Positions 45,840 to 54,630 are shown, counted from the first letter of the stretch. The stretch: DNA of 64,000 nucleotides from RCC90-49c sp051016155 (GCA_051016155.1 CP136537.1:868001-932000); one strand, 5' to 3'. Numbers and translations: made by a program. Notes: generated by a model not told the origin, from the letters alone.

Positions 45840-46514
45840 ATGATCAGGCGTTCGGCTTTTTTCCTGATAGGTTGGCTCTATTTTTTTCCTACTGCTACCG
45901 TCCTGGCCAGAGGACCTCAACTGAAGCAAAGTCCCCTGCACTCTTCTTCGGCAGTGTATTCCCTAGTTTGCACAACGCTCACACCAGCCCCCAACTCGCT
46001 TGGTACAGGACCTCCCAGTACGGCTAAGGAGCAAAAGTCAACTGTGGGGCGCACTACGTCTAGGCAGCCCCACCCCCCCAAGCGTCGCTATGTAGCTGAA
46101 GAAGTGGCTATGCAACGCGCTTGGATGTATTCTGCCGTTTTGCCAGGCCTGGGCCAGGCTTACAACGAACAATACTGGAGGATACCGGTGATCTATGCTG
46201 TTTTTGCCGGAATAGGCTGGGGGGCTATCTACAACCATCAAGAATATACTAGGTCTAAGCGAGAGCTTTTAGAAGGAAAAAATAGCTCTAGCCTTCGCAA
46301 CTACGTCGATGCTTGCAGAAGGAATCGCGATATATTTTTGATTTTGGGTGTTTTTTGGTACACAGCCAATATTTTTGATGCCTACGTGGGTGCCAGCCTA
46401 AAAACTTTTAACTTATCTGATGATATCAGCCTAGAAGTACAGCCTAACGTAGCGCCCACAATAGGCCATCCCTCTGAGATAGGACTTCACCTAACATTGA
46501 ATTTTAAAAAATGA
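45840..46514 (+). CDS. DUF5683-domain membrane protein
   Basis: 224 residues. Start ATG 45840, 2 bases after the parB stop (a GTG overlapping the stop at 45837 is also possible). Signal-like N-terminus FFLIGWLYFFPTATVLARG, a variable Ser/Thr/Pro-rich stretch (about 25-75), then the conserved block AWMYSAVLPGLGQAYNEQYW, RIPVIYAVFAGIGWGAIYNH, and YVDACRRNRDIFLILGVFWY before an amphipathic end. The order parB-DUF5683-dapB is typical of Bacteroidota. The function is unknown. Confidence 0.85.
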   Translation: MIRRSAFFLIGWLYFFPTATVLARGPQLKQSPLHSSSAVYSLVCTTLTPAPNSLGTGPPSTAKEQKSTVGRTTSRQPHPPKRRYVAEEVAMQRAWMYSAVLPGLGQAYNEQYWRIPVIYAVFAGIGWGAIYNHQEYTRSKRELLEGKNSSSLRNYVDACRRNRDIFLILGVFWYTANIFDAYVGASLKTFNLSDDISLEVQPNVAPTIGHPSEIGLHLTLNFKK

Positions 46515-47236
46515 GAATACTCCTGCTTGGCTACGGAAAAATGGGCAAGGCCATTGAACAAGTGGCTTTGCAAAGAGACCATCAGATTGTGCACAAAATT
46601 GACTCGACCAATCGTCCTATCCTGGCCGAAATCACTCCTGGGGCAGTTGATGTGGCCATCGAGTTCAGTCAGCCCACAGCTGCTTACGAGAACATCTACC
46701 AATGCCTCTCCCAGCAGATCCCTGTGCTGTCAGGCACCACAGGCTGGCTCGACAGAAAGGAGGAATTACATGCCTATTGTCAAGCGCAGCAAGGCACGTT
46801 TTTCTATGCCTCCAATTTTAGTATAGGAATGCATATCTTCTACCAGGTCAATACTTTTCTCGCCAAGCTCATGAACCAGTGTGCGGAGTATGACGTTACA
46901 CTGAAAGAAGTTCATCACTTAGAGAAAAAAGATCGACCCAGCGGCACTGCCCTTACGCTGGCAGAAGGCATCCTTCGCCACCTACACCACAAAAAGGACT
47001 GGGCGCTGGCCCCTACGCAGGCAAAAGAGAGTCTCCCCATTTTTGCGCAAAGAGAAAAAGATGTGCCTGGCACGCACACGGTTACCTACACAGCCTCAGC
47101 CGATACGCTGACTTTCCAGCACACTGCCCACAGCCGAGAGGGGTTTGCCTTAGGGGCTGTCAGGGTAGCAGAATGGATGCAGGAAAAGCAGGGTATTCTG
47201 AGTATGGAAGATTTCCTCCAGCTAGATCGCTGTTAG
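46511..47236 (+). CDS. dapB: 4-hydroxy-tetrahydrodipicolinate reductase
   Basis: 241 residues. Diaminopimelate/lysine pathway. NAD(P)-binding LLGYGKMGKAIEQVAL, SGTTGW loop, ASNFSIGMHIFYQVN, and the substrate site HHLEKKDRPSGTALTLAE. Overlaps the DUF5683 stop by 4 bases (ATGA). Diaminopimelate is needed for peptidoglycan, in line with murC, murB and the amidase. Confidence 0.95.
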   Translation: MRILLLGYGKMGKAIEQVALQRDHQIVHKIDSTNRPILAEITPGAVDVAIEFSQPTAAYENIYQCLSQQIPVLSGTTGWLDRKEELHAYCQAQQGTFFYASNFSIGMHIFYQVNTFLAKLMNQCAEYDVTLKEVHHLEKKDRPSGTALTLAEGILRHLHHKKDWALAPTQAKESLPIFAQREKDVPGTHTVTYTASADTLTFQHTAHSREGFALGAVRVAEWMQEKQGILSMEDFLQLDRC

Positions 47237-47268
47237 TGCTTATCCACTGCGTAGCTGCTGAGCATTCT

Positions 47269-47366
47269 GAGGCCACTGCAAGACTCCACAAGGTTGAGGC
47301 TTAAGAACCCCTTACAAGCCTAGAAAAAGCCTTAAAATCGAAAAATCACCCAATAATGCCATAGCC
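47269..47366 (-). repeat. Dispersed MITE-like element, copy E
   Basis: Read on the minus strand: GGCATTATTGGGTGATTTTT, GATTTTAAGGC, TCTAGGCTTGTAAGGGG, ending TTGCAGTGGCCTC. The start and middle match copies C and D; the right part is diverged. It lies 32 bases after dapB. Confidence 0.6.
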
Positions 47367-47483
47367 CCGCGGCGAGTAGGTTGTTAGGACCCCTGAAAAA
47401 AATGGCTGAATAGGCCAACAATCTTCCAAGAAGATATAAAGAATTTGTTATCTTATATGAAGAATCACCTCACACAATAGCGC

Positions 47484-47559
47484 TGTCATTCCGAACGACC
47501 GTGAGGAATCTTGTCGTAACAAGGCTTCGAAGAGATGCCGCGCGCTGCTCAACATGACA
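47484..47559. repeat. Palindromic repeat, TGTCATTCCGA type
   Basis: Starts TGTCATTCCGAACGACCGTG and ends GCTGCTCAACATGACA, with AGGAATCTT and AGAGATGCC between. The ends are inverted to each other (TGTCAT/ATGACA). Repeats of the form TCATTCCGAgC-GAGGAATCT are common between genes in Bacteroidota. A second, shorter relative is at 51541-51590. It lies upstream of the HtrA gene. Confidence 0.6.
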
Positions 47560-47640
47560 AGAGGGGAGGTTTGCAAAGGACTTGCATAAGGTAAGTTGCC
47601 CAATTGTAAGCACAGCCATCAAGTAATTTAACACCTAGCA

Positions 47641-48690
47641 ATGAGATACCAACAGCTTGCTTTACTCCTTATAGTAGCAGTGCTACTCAACTCCTCCTGC
47701 ACTCCTCCCGATCAAAAAAAGCAAGACTACTGGCCAGAAGCTCAAAACGGTTACTTGACGCTTCAAAATTATGAAGGCCCCTATGTCCAAGCGATACAAA
47801 AGGCTTTGCCCGCTGTGGTATTTATTCAAGTTAGACAAAAGGCAAAATGGTTTTTGGATCGCTCCAGACATTTTATAGGTTCGGGTGTTATTGTGAGCAG
47901 AGATGGCTATATCGTAACCAACAATCACGTAGTAGAAGATGCAGATCAAGTAAAGGTTACACTGCATGACCACAGTAAATATACTGCACAAATAGTAGGA
48001 CTAGACCCGAATACAGATCTGGCACTGCTTAAGATTAATGCATTGGCACTAACTTATCTTAAGTTTAGAAATTCGGATGAGCTTAAGGTGGGCGAACAGG
48101 TACTAGCAATAGGGAACCCGCATGGCCTCACGTTTACTGTCACCCAGGGAATCGTGAGTGCTAAAGAACGTAAAATCGGGCTCTTAGCAGATGCCCCTAT
48201 GCCAGTAGAAGCCCTTATACAGACAGATGCCCCTGTCAATCCTGGCAATAGTGGAGGACCACTGATCACGCTTGGTGGGGAGCTGGTTGGGATCAATACT
48301 GCTAAACGGAAAGATTCCGAAGGTCTCAACTTTGCTGTTCCTACTTCTACTGTCGAAAAAGTTGTAGGTGACTTGAAAAAGGATGGTACTGTACACAGAG
48401 TGGCACTAGGCGTTTGCGTTAAAAATGTAACCCCCATAGTTGGAAGGCGAGGGCCTGAAAGAATAAGTGGTGTTGAGATATCCAGAGTTTGGCGCAATGG
48501 AGCAGCAGAACGAGCTGACCTCCGAGAAGGTGATATCATTGTGGCCATCGATGGTAATTCGATAATGAACACTCCTCAGTTTCTAGAAAGAACTTTTCGC
48601 TATGGACCTGGAACTACAGTCATGGTTACTTTCTATCGCAATGGCCAAATTAATTTCACCTCAGTGACGCTACAATCCAGGCGTCAATAA
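47641..48690 (+). CDS. HtrA/DegQ-family serine protease, lipoprotein type
   Basis: 349 residues. Lipoprotein signal ALLLIVAVLLNSSC with the lipid Cys at 20. Trypsin-like domain with His (YIVTNNHVVEDAD, about 98), Asp (NTDLALLKI, about 125) and Ser (NPGNSGGPLI, about 202), followed by a single PDZ domain (ISRVWRNGAAERADLREGDI). Family members clear misfolded envelope proteins. Membrane attachment and one PDZ instead of two differ from E. coli DegP. A HtrA2/DegS-like signalling role is possible but not shown. Confidence 0.9.
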   Translation: MRYQQLALLLIVAVLLNSSCTPPDQKKQDYWPEAQNGYLTLQNYEGPYVQAIQKALPAVVFIQVRQKAKWFLDRSRHFIGSGVIVSRDGYIVTNNHVVEDADQVKVTLHDHSKYTAQIVGLDPNTDLALLKINALALTYLKFRNSDELKVGEQVLAIGNPHGLTFTVTQGIVSAKERKIGLLADAPMPVEALIQTDAPVNPGNSGGPLITLGGELVGINTAKRKDSEGLNFAVPTSTVEKVVGDLKKDGTVHRVALGVCVKNVTPIVGRRGPERISGVEISRVWRNGAAERADLREGDIIVAIDGNSIMNTPQFLERTFRYGPGTTVMVTFYRNGQINFTSVTLQSRRQ

Positions 48691-48737
48691 ATGTTTCCCA
48701 GGACAATGGATATTGTACATCCTCTCTAACGGCGCTT

Positions 48738-48822
48738 GTGGCCACTGCATTATTGCATGCTTTTGAAACTGTCCATGGGCTTGCAAAATCACTTTCTGAA
48801 TGTGACTGGCACATCATCAGGC
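48738..48822 (+). repeat. Dispersed MITE-like element, decayed copy F
   Basis: Starts GTGGCCACTGCATTATTGCA and has CATGGGCTTGCAAAATCAC and CATCATCAGGCAC at matching order. No good right end. The rest of 48691-48944 has no supportable gene; CTCTAACGG occurs twice at 48724 and 48826. Confidence 0.35.
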
Positions 48823-48944
48823 ACCTCTAACGGGGCATATTTGCGCTTGATTGGCATGGAACCAACTTCCGCGCCAGTGTGCTTGCAGCGCTAACAAGAC
48901 TTATGGGTGGGTCCATGTATCCAGTAGGTATCTTCATTGCTCCA

Positions 48945-49514
48945 CTAAAACACACCTTGTGTTGGATACTTGCCTATTTTGTCTTTGTAAAAGGCTTTTA
49001 TCTGCACCATATCTTTATCTATATCGCCTGTAGGATGGAACACTGGACCTGGCCCCATTTGCTTTTTAGCATAATCTATGTAGCCCAGTATAAGGGGCAC
49101 CTTGGCCTGCAGGGCTATTTGGTAAAAACCCCGTCTCCACCGCGTAACACGCCTTCGGGTCCCTTCTGGCGCTATAATCAATATAAGTGACTCTTGCTGC
49201 TGAAACAGAGCTGTCATTCCTTCTAACATGCTCCCCTGCTGGGTTGCCTCTTTCTTTCTTTTTCTATCAATAGGCACAGCCCCCATCCATTTAAGGATAG
49301 GTCCTAAAGGAAAAAATAACGCCTCTTTTTTAATGGCAAATTTGATAGGTGTTTGCTTGACCAGACAGTATTGTAAGCCATAAAAAGCATCCCAGTTGCT
49401 GGTATGAGGCGCTATGATAAGGACTGCTTTTTTAAGGTCAGGAGGAAATTCCCCTACGAGTTGCCAACCTAGGGCGCGCAGCAGTTGGCGAGATAGCCAG
49501 CGAAGTAGCATCAT
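48945..49514 (-). CDS. Lysophospholipid acyltransferase-like protein (PlsC family)
   Basis: 189 residues. Acyltransferase motif I APHTSNWDAFYGL (His and Asp of HX4D), motif II-like KEALFFPLGPILKWMGAVPI, motif III APEGTRRRVTRWRRGFYQIA. The C-terminus is short. It likely adds an acyl chain to a phospholipid precursor at the inner membrane; the exact substrate is not evident. Downstream of gldB in the same direction with a gap of about 110 bases. Confidence 0.85.
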   Translation of the reverse strand: MMLLRWLSRQLLRALGWQLVGEFPPDLKKAVLIIAPHTSNWDAFYGLQYCLVKQTPIKFAIKKEALFFPLGPILKWMGAVPIDRKRKKEATQQGSMLEGMTALFQQQESLILIIAPEGTRRRVTRWRRGFYQIALQAKVPLILGYIDYAKKQMGPGPVFHPTGDIDKDMVQIKAFYKDKIGKYPTQGVF

Positions 49515-49625
49515 GGGATGTTTTTATCGAGTTACGTGGTCATTGCGTCTAGCACAAAAGTAGTGCCTGCGTTCATCGTGCCTGTACTATGCGATCGCCT
49601 CGAACAAGAGGGACGGGTCATTGCC

Positions 49626-50642
49626 TTAGCGCCTCGGTGTTGAGGGACGGTATTTAGCTTTTGTAAATAGGGCTTGTGCGTCAGCATGGGTCATCAAGGT
49701 AGGTAAGCTTACGTCAGGATAGCGCTCCATGTATTTTTTGACGATCTCCCAGCCTAGCCATCGCCCAACGTTGCCTGGACATCTAGGCCCTATCTCTGCC
49801 GTAAAAGGCCTATCATTAATGTAGTGGCCCTTGGTCAAGTGATTGGTCGCATAGAGCAACTCGTGCTCAATAAAGTGCTCCCATACAATGTCTTCGTGCT
49901 GTCTGACATCTGCTAGCTGCTCAGGGGTGTAGCCCATCATCAGATGCTCTTCGACCTCTGGCAGCAAGGCTTGCGCAAAATAGTAGGATTTACCATAGTA
50001 GAGCATATCTGCCAATAAGGTTGCGTCTTGCTCTTCTGTATCATTAAAATACCGTGACAACAACAGTATTGTCTTGGGCAGTATGTAGGCTGGCTGATAC
50101 GTCCTCAGTAGGTATTGCGGGAGCTCAATGGGCCTGAACTTCGCTCCCTCACCCATAAAGAAGTCTAGCCCAATGACGATCAAATCTTTGCTGACATGCA
50201 GGTCTGTCCCCATGCCTGTGATAAAGGTGACCACCTGAGGGGGCTGAAAGTCTGGGTAATAGTACTTTAAGTACCTAAAAGCCTGGACGAACTGACGCTG
50301 TAGCGCTGCAGTATCCCCAAAAACACGCTGCACCTCTTGGTACAAATCTTTCATGCCTGGATCATGGACCATAGCATGCAGCTTATCTGCCAGGTCCTCT
50401 CTACGAGCCAATGCCCCTAAAAATTGGGTAGTAAAAAGAGGGTTTTTTTCTAAAAAAGCTTGGATATCTTTTTTATGCTCTAGTCCAAACAAAGTTTGCT
50501 CTAGCCTTTGCACTTCTAGCTGGACTGTGATGTTAGTTACGTCAGGCGGTTGATGGCGTGTGACGGCTCTAAATGGACTCAAAGTGTACAGTACAGCAGC
50601 CACAGCTAGGCAAAGACAGAGAATAATGACTGTTTTTTGCAT
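49626..50642 (-). CDS. gldB: Gliding-motility protein GldB homologue
   Basis: 338 residues. One N-terminal hydrophobic segment (VIILCLCLAVAAVLYTLSPF) without a clean lipobox. Body segments typical of GldB: DLIVIGLDFFMGEGAKF, LPQYLLRTYQPAYILPK, DMLYYGKSYYFAQALLP, HEDIVWEHFIEHELLYATN and the C-terminal GNVGRWLGWEIVKKYMERYP with ALFTKAKYRPS. In gliding flavobacteria GldB is an essential lipoprotein of the motility/type IX secretion machinery. No other gld, spr or por genes are here, so its role in this organism is open. Divergent from the barrel protein at 50688. Confidence 0.85.
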   Translation of the reverse strand: MQKTVIILCLCLAVAAVLYTLSPFRAVTRHQPPDVTNITVQLEVQRLEQTLFGLEHKKDIQAFLEKNPLFTTQFLGALARREDLADKLHAMVHDPGMKDLYQEVQRVFGDTAALQRQFVQAFRYLKYYYPDFQPPQVVTFITGMGTDLHVSKDLIVIGLDFFMGEGAKFRPIELPQYLLRTYQPAYILPKTILLLSRYFNDTEEQDATLLADMLYYGKSYYFAQALLPEVEEHLMMGYTPEQLADVRQHEDIVWEHFIEHELLYATNHLTKGHYINDRPFTAEIGPRCPGNVGRWLGWEIVKKYMERYPDVSLPTLMTHADAQALFTKAKYRPSTPRR

Positions 50643-50687
50643 CCTTTGATTAACTTTGAATTCAAAATAAATAGATAAGTGGGTACT

Positions 50688-51335
50688 ATGAAAAAATACT
50701 TACTCCTCACTGCCGTCCTTTTCTGCACTACGATAGCAGCACACGCCCAGGGCCAGCTGGGTATTAAACTATCCCCCAGCATTGCTTTCAATAGAGCATA
50801 CTCCAATCCTGACAATCTCGGCTTCTCTTCAACAGAGCCTTCCTTCCAGTTCAAAGTTGGCCCTATCTTTGATTATCCTATCAAAGACAACTATTATGTG
50901 AGCACAGGCTTGTTTTATTCGGCGCAGCAAGCTACCCTCAAGAAAAAGAAGGACCAACTGTCTGAGGTGGATGAAGCACACGAGCTACAATACTTACAAG
51001 TGCCTATATTGCTCAAGCTCTACACAAGCGAGTTTACACTAGACATGCGATTCTATGTGGAGTTTGGCCTGATTGCTCAAGTCAGAATCAACGAAAGGAA
51101 TACCAGCCTAAAAGTTGGAAATACTCCTTTGATCAAAGAGTTTCATCGTTGGAGTTTAGCTGGTTTGATAGGGGTAGGTCTTGAGTACGACACGAGTCTT
51201 TCCACCAGCCTCTTTGGGGGCATTAGTTATCAGCGCGGACTGATAAGTGTCATTAAGGAACAGCAGGACGATAATATGCCCAAGGTCTTCAGCTACAGTG
51301 ATTTGATATGCTTTGACATAGGCATCAGGTTTTAG
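50688..51335 (+). CDS. Outer-membrane beta-barrel protein (PorT/OMP_b-brl_2 type)
   Basis: 215 residues from ATG 50688; a GTG at 50679 is possible. Clean signal peptide KYLLLTAVLFCTTIAAHAQG, then alternating strands ending in aromatic residues (VGPIFDYPIKDNYYVSTGLF; LQYLQVPILLKLY; LAGLIGVGLEYDTS) and a terminal FDIGIRF, as expected for an 8- to 10-strand barrel. General family only. A possible -7 element TAACTTTG lies at 50651-50658. Neighbour of gldB; a shared role is unproved. Confidence 0.8.
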   Translation: MKKYLLLTAVLFCTTIAAHAQGQLGIKLSPSIAFNRAYSNPDNLGFSSTEPSFQFKVGPIFDYPIKDNYYVSTGLFYSAQQATLKKKKDQLSEVDEAHELQYLQVPILLKLYTSEFTLDMRFYVEFGLIAQVRINERNTSLKVGNTPLIKEFHRWSLAGLIGVGLEYDTSLSTSLFGGISYQRGLISVIKEQQDDNMPKVFSYSDLICFDIGIRF

Positions 51336-51347
51336 TGCAGAAGCGCC

Positions 51348-51455
51348 GAGCCTGTTGCACAATGCACTCAATATTATGATAGCAGGTTAAAGAGTGCCTC
51401 TAAAGGTCTATCAGCGGGTCTTAAAATCACGCAATCATCCAATAATACCGTGGTC
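51348..51455 (-). repeat. Dispersed MITE-like element, copy G
   Basis: Minus strand: GACCACGGTATTATTGGATG, ATTGCGTGATTTTAAGACC, TAGAGGCACTCTTTAA, ATCATAATATTGAGTGCA, ending TTGTGCAACAGGCTC. Same block order as copy D. It lies 13 bases after the barrel gene. Confidence 0.65.
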
Positions 51456-51484
51456 TTGTTCCTGTGGTAACCCTCAAGTAAGAA

Positions 51485-51613
51485 ACTCACCTTACGCGCG
51501 CGCTTAATACGCCTCATATTGTTATTGAGCGTACCAAAATATCCCGCGAGGCCCGCACTACGCAGCGATTCTTCGTCAGGCTCGGAATGAAAAGGTCACT
51601 GCGTAAGGTGAGT
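51485..51613. repeat. Inverted-repeat unit with 13-bp perfect arms
   Basis: ACTCACCTTACGC (51485-51497) and GCGTAAGGTGAGT (51601-51613) are perfect reverse complements, 129 bases in all. Between them lies a palindromic repeat related to that at 47484 (CGATTCTTCGTCAGGCTCGGAATGA, 51566-51590). A diverged counterpart of the right arm, GCATAAGGTAAGTTG, follows the 47484 repeat. This looks like a small non-autonomous mobile element. Confidence 0.55.
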
Positions 51614-51660
51614 AAGTGAGCTGAGCACTACCAAGACACAAAATTGGAAGGAGTACAAAC

Positions 51661-52311
51661 CTACGCTTGAGGCTGGAGTGCTTGATACGCATGCTGCATA
51701 AAAGTGGCCATAGTGGGTTGGAGCTGCTTCAAGGGAGTATAGATAGCTTGATACAGCTCTTGACTGCGTGCTGGAGAAAGCCCTTCATAAAAAAAATGCC
51801 AGAAGCAGAAAATCTCATTTTCTGTCTTGACACTTAACACCCTGGCACTCAGCGCTAAGTCTTGCGGTATCAGCTTGTGCACATGGGCCTGTAGCACTGC
51901 TTTGTGGTGGCCTTTTGCCCCTAAACTATTGATCCCGACACTAGTCATTTTGGTGTAGTAGACCCAAGCAGAAATCTTTTTTGACAGGACCTTAGACAGC
52001 AATCCGTCCAAGACCTTGTCTAAAGGATACTCATAGCCTATAACACAGCACCTGAGTGCTTTATCTTCGTTATAGATTTGATTAAACGTCTCCCAAGTAC
52101 TTGGAAAATACCTAAAAAAGAGTTGCCAATAGTACGTCTCATAATGCCTCAATAGTCTTTCCTTAGGCACCACCCCCAGCGCCTTGTAAGCATAGGTATG
52201 CAGCAAGTGAGCCTGTCTGACCAGCTTAGGGTCATACAGGCAAGTAGCTTGCGTGTTGCGCAAAGACGATATGCCTCGCAACAATGTGAACAGAAGTCTT
52301 AGAAATCGCAT
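51661..52311 (-). CDS. Hypothetical protein
   Basis: 216 residues, downstream of rnr with 52 bases between. Basic N-terminus with a short hydrophobic stretch (RFLRLLFTLLRGISSL), rich in Tyr, Phe, Trp and Leu (YETYYWQLFFRYFPSTWETF; ENEIFCFWHFFYEGLS). No Walker, zinc, helix-turn-helix or repeat motif was found. I cannot assign a family. Codon use looks like the neighbours, and the frame is long with no overlapping better frame, so it is probably real. Confidence 0.65.
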   Translation of the reverse strand: MRFLRLLFTLLRGISSLRNTQATCLYDPKLVRQAHLLHTYAYKALGVVPKERLLRHYETYYWQLFFRYFPSTWETFNQIYNEDKALRCCVIGYEYPLDKVLDGLLSKVLSKKISAWVYYTKMTSVGINSLGAKGHHKAVLQAHVHKLIPQDLALSARVLSVKTENEIFCFWHFFYEGLSPARSQELYQAIYTPLKQLQPTMATFMQHAYQALQPQA

Positions 52312-52362
52312 TACCTAATTTTTTTAGTTTTTCGGAGCGTTGTTGTGTAAACTAATCGAGAT

Positions 52363-54498
52363 TCACTCTGCCCACCGTAGGGTAACGGTTCTTTTGGTCA
52401 GATCGCACGTTTTGATTTTTACACGTACCTGATCCCCCAAACGATAAGTTTTTCGAGAGCGTCTTCCTACCACTCGAAATTTTTTTTCTTCCAGCTCATA
52501 GTAATCATCGGTCATCTCTGCCAGGCGGACCATGCCTTCACACCGATGGGCATTCATCTCCACATAGATGCCCCAGTCTGTTACGCCACTGATGATTCCC
52601 TCCACAGCCTTTCCTTGCAGCGCTTGTAGCCATTCCACCTGCTTGTAGCGCACAGAGGCCCGCTCTGCATCAGCTGCTACCCGCTCCCGCTCAGAAGCAT
52701 GCTTGCACTTGGCTTCGTAAGCCTTGGCATCTGCACTGCCTTGTCCTTGTAGGTACTGTTTAAGCAATCGATGCACCATGATGTCAGGGTATCTTCTGAT
52801 GGGGGAAGTGAAATGAGTATAATGATCAAAGGCCAGTCCGAAATGTCCTTTGGCTTCAGTCGTATAAATAGCTTTGGCCATCGTACGGATGGCCATCGAC
52901 TGAATGATCCCCTCCTCCAAGCTACCTGCTACGGCTGCGGAGAGGGTATTGAGGGAGCGAGCAATGGAGGAATGACGGCTCACCTTGTAGCCTAACTGCT
53001 TAGCAAAAACGAAAAAGTCATCGAGTTTCTCTAGATCGGGGTCGTCATGGGTTCTATACACAAAAGTAGGTGAAGAGGCCCCTTGTTTCATTTGATACAT
53101 CCGCGTGGCTACACGCTGGTTAGCGAGCAGCATCCATTCCTCTACGAGCTTGTGCGTGTCTTGCCTTATTTTAGGGACTATACGCAAAGGCCTGCCCTTT
53201 TCATCAAGCTGAAACTTCACCTCGGTGGTTTCAAAATTGATGGCTCCCTGTCGAAAGCGCTGAGCGCGCAGCTGCTGGGCTAACTGGTTAAGCACAGTGA
53301 GCGCTGAACAAAAATCTCCTTGCTGGTCAGCGATGATCTGTTGTGCTCCTTCATAGGTAAAGCGCCTATCAGAATGAATTACGGTTTCTCCTATCCATTC
53401 TTGATGCACTTTGCCTTGGGAGTCTACCTCAAAGACAGCAGACACCGTTAGCTTGTCCTCGTGGGGCCTGAGCGAGCAAAGTTCGTTCGACAACTTTTCT
53501 GGCAGCATAGGGATGGTCCTGTCTACCAAGTACACAGAAGTCCCGCGCTCGAGAGCTTCATAGTCCAGGAGAGTATCTTCTCGCACATAATAACTGGCAT
53601 CGGCAATGTGTATACCCACTTCATAGTGGCCATTGGGCAGCTCGCGCAAGGAGAGCGCATCGTCAAAATCCTTCGCGTCTTCTGGGTCAATCGTGAAGGT
53701 CGGCACTGCTCTGAAATCTCTTCTCTGGGTCAACGCACGGGGAGGGATGGCTGTGGGAAGGGCCTTGGCCTCAGCCAGCACCTTTCTAGGAAAATGCATA
53801 GGCAAGCCAAACTCAGCCATGATGGCATGCATCTCTACCTCGTGCACACCTGCTTGGCCCAAGACTTTCTGAATTTTGCCTACAGGGTTTTTTTGGGCAG
53901 TAGGCCACCCAGTGATCTTCACCATCACTTTGTCGCCGTCTTGAGCCCCTTTCAAGTCTTTCGAGTCGATGAAAATGTCTCGGTGCATACGGCGGCCATC
54001 AGGAATCACAAAAGCCAGTCGGCCTTGCAGCGTCAACTTGCCCACTTGTGGGGCCTTGTTTCTCTCCACGATGTCCACCACCTGGCCGACAGGCCGGCCG
54101 GCCTGGCCCTCTTGGTGCAGCACCCTGACCCTGACTCGGTCCTTGTCAAGGGCACCTAGCAAATTGGCCTGCTTGACCCAGATATCTGGCTCCCCCTCTT
54201 GTGTGACAATGTAGGCATAACTGGCATGTACATGATCTACCTGTCCTGTAACGTAAGTAGTATCTCCTGTCAGTACGTAGCGGGTGCTGCCTTGCCGATC
54301 AAGTTGTCCTGTCTTTACAAGCGCAAGTACAGCAGCTTTTACTGCAGCTTGTGCAGTGCGATCCGCCACTTTTAGGACTTTGTATAGCTGCCTAAGGGTG
54401 TAGGACTCGTTAGGTTGTAATGCATCTAGTACCCTTTTTTCGTAACGAATAGTGCTCCTATGCTCGGCAGATGAAGGTGTTTTTTTCTTTTTCGGCAT
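52363..54498 (-). CDS. rnr: Ribonuclease R
   Basis: 711 residues. Winged-helix-like N-terminus, cold-shock domains (KLTLQGRLAFVIPDGRRMHR), the RNB catalytic domain (TIDPEDAKDFDDALSLRELP with the Mg-binding Asp cluster; IHIADASYYVREDTLLDYEA; AFDHYTHFTSPIRRYPDIMV), and a C-terminal S1 domain (VEGIISGVTDWGIYVEMNAH). 3'-5' exonuclease that degrades structured RNA, complementary to PNPase. Full length. Confidence 0.96.
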   Translation of the reverse strand: MPKKKKTPSSAEHRSTIRYEKRVLDALQPNESYTLRQLYKVLKVADRTAQAAVKAAVLALVKTGQLDRQGSTRYVLTGDTTYVTGQVDHVHASYAYIVTQEGEPDIWVKQANLLGALDKDRVRVRVLHQEGQAGRPVGQVVDIVERNKAPQVGKLTLQGRLAFVIPDGRRMHRDIFIDSKDLKGAQDGDKVMVKITGWPTAQKNPVGKIQKVLGQAGVHEVEMHAIMAEFGLPMHFPRKVLAEAKALPTAIPPRALTQRRDFRAVPTFTIDPEDAKDFDDALSLRELPNGHYEVGIHIADASYYVREDTLLDYEALERGTSVYLVDRTIPMLPEKLSNELCSLRPHEDKLTVSAVFEVDSQGKVHQEWIGETVIHSDRRFTYEGAQQIIADQQGDFCSALTVLNQLAQQLRAQRFRQGAINFETTEVKFQLDEKGRPLRIVPKIRQDTHKLVEEWMLLANQRVATRMYQMKQGASSPTFVYRTHDDPDLEKLDDFFVFAKQLGYKVSRHSSIARSLNTLSAAVAGSLEEGIIQSMAIRTMAKAIYTTEAKGHFGLAFDHYTHFTSPIRRYPDIMVHRLLKQYLQGQGSADAKAYEAKCKHASERERVAADAERASVRYKQVEWLQALQGKAVEGIISGVTDWGIYVEMNAHRCEGMVRLAEMTDDYYELEEKKFRVVGRRSRKTYRLGDQVRVKIKTCDLTKRTVTLRWAE

Positions 54499-54530
54499 GT
54501 CTGTAAAGTTAGCATCTAATCACTAGGATA

Positions 54531-54630
54531 TTGCTGCGAAATGCACCCAATATGCTGACAACACTAAAAAAGTGCCCTGACAGGCCTGGCAAAAGCTTTA
54601 AAGTCAGCCAACCACAAGATCATGCCACAA
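54531..54630 (-). repeat. Dispersed MITE-like element, copy H
   Basis: Minus strand: TGGCATGATCTTGTGG, GACTTTAAAGCTTTTGCCAG, CCTGTCAGGGCACTTTTTTA, GTGTTGTCAGCATATTGGGT, ending GCATTTCGCAGCAA. Matches copy D in the centre and right half. Lies about 30 bases upstream of rnr. Confidence 0.6.

Noticed and set aside
44152..47236. parAB region considered as an origin of replication
   Set aside because: No dnaA, no cluster of DnaA boxes noticed, and base skew was not computed; parAB alone is insufficient.
53461..54159. 232-codon frame opposite rnr
   Set aside because: Antisense to conserved RNase R domains; no independent support.
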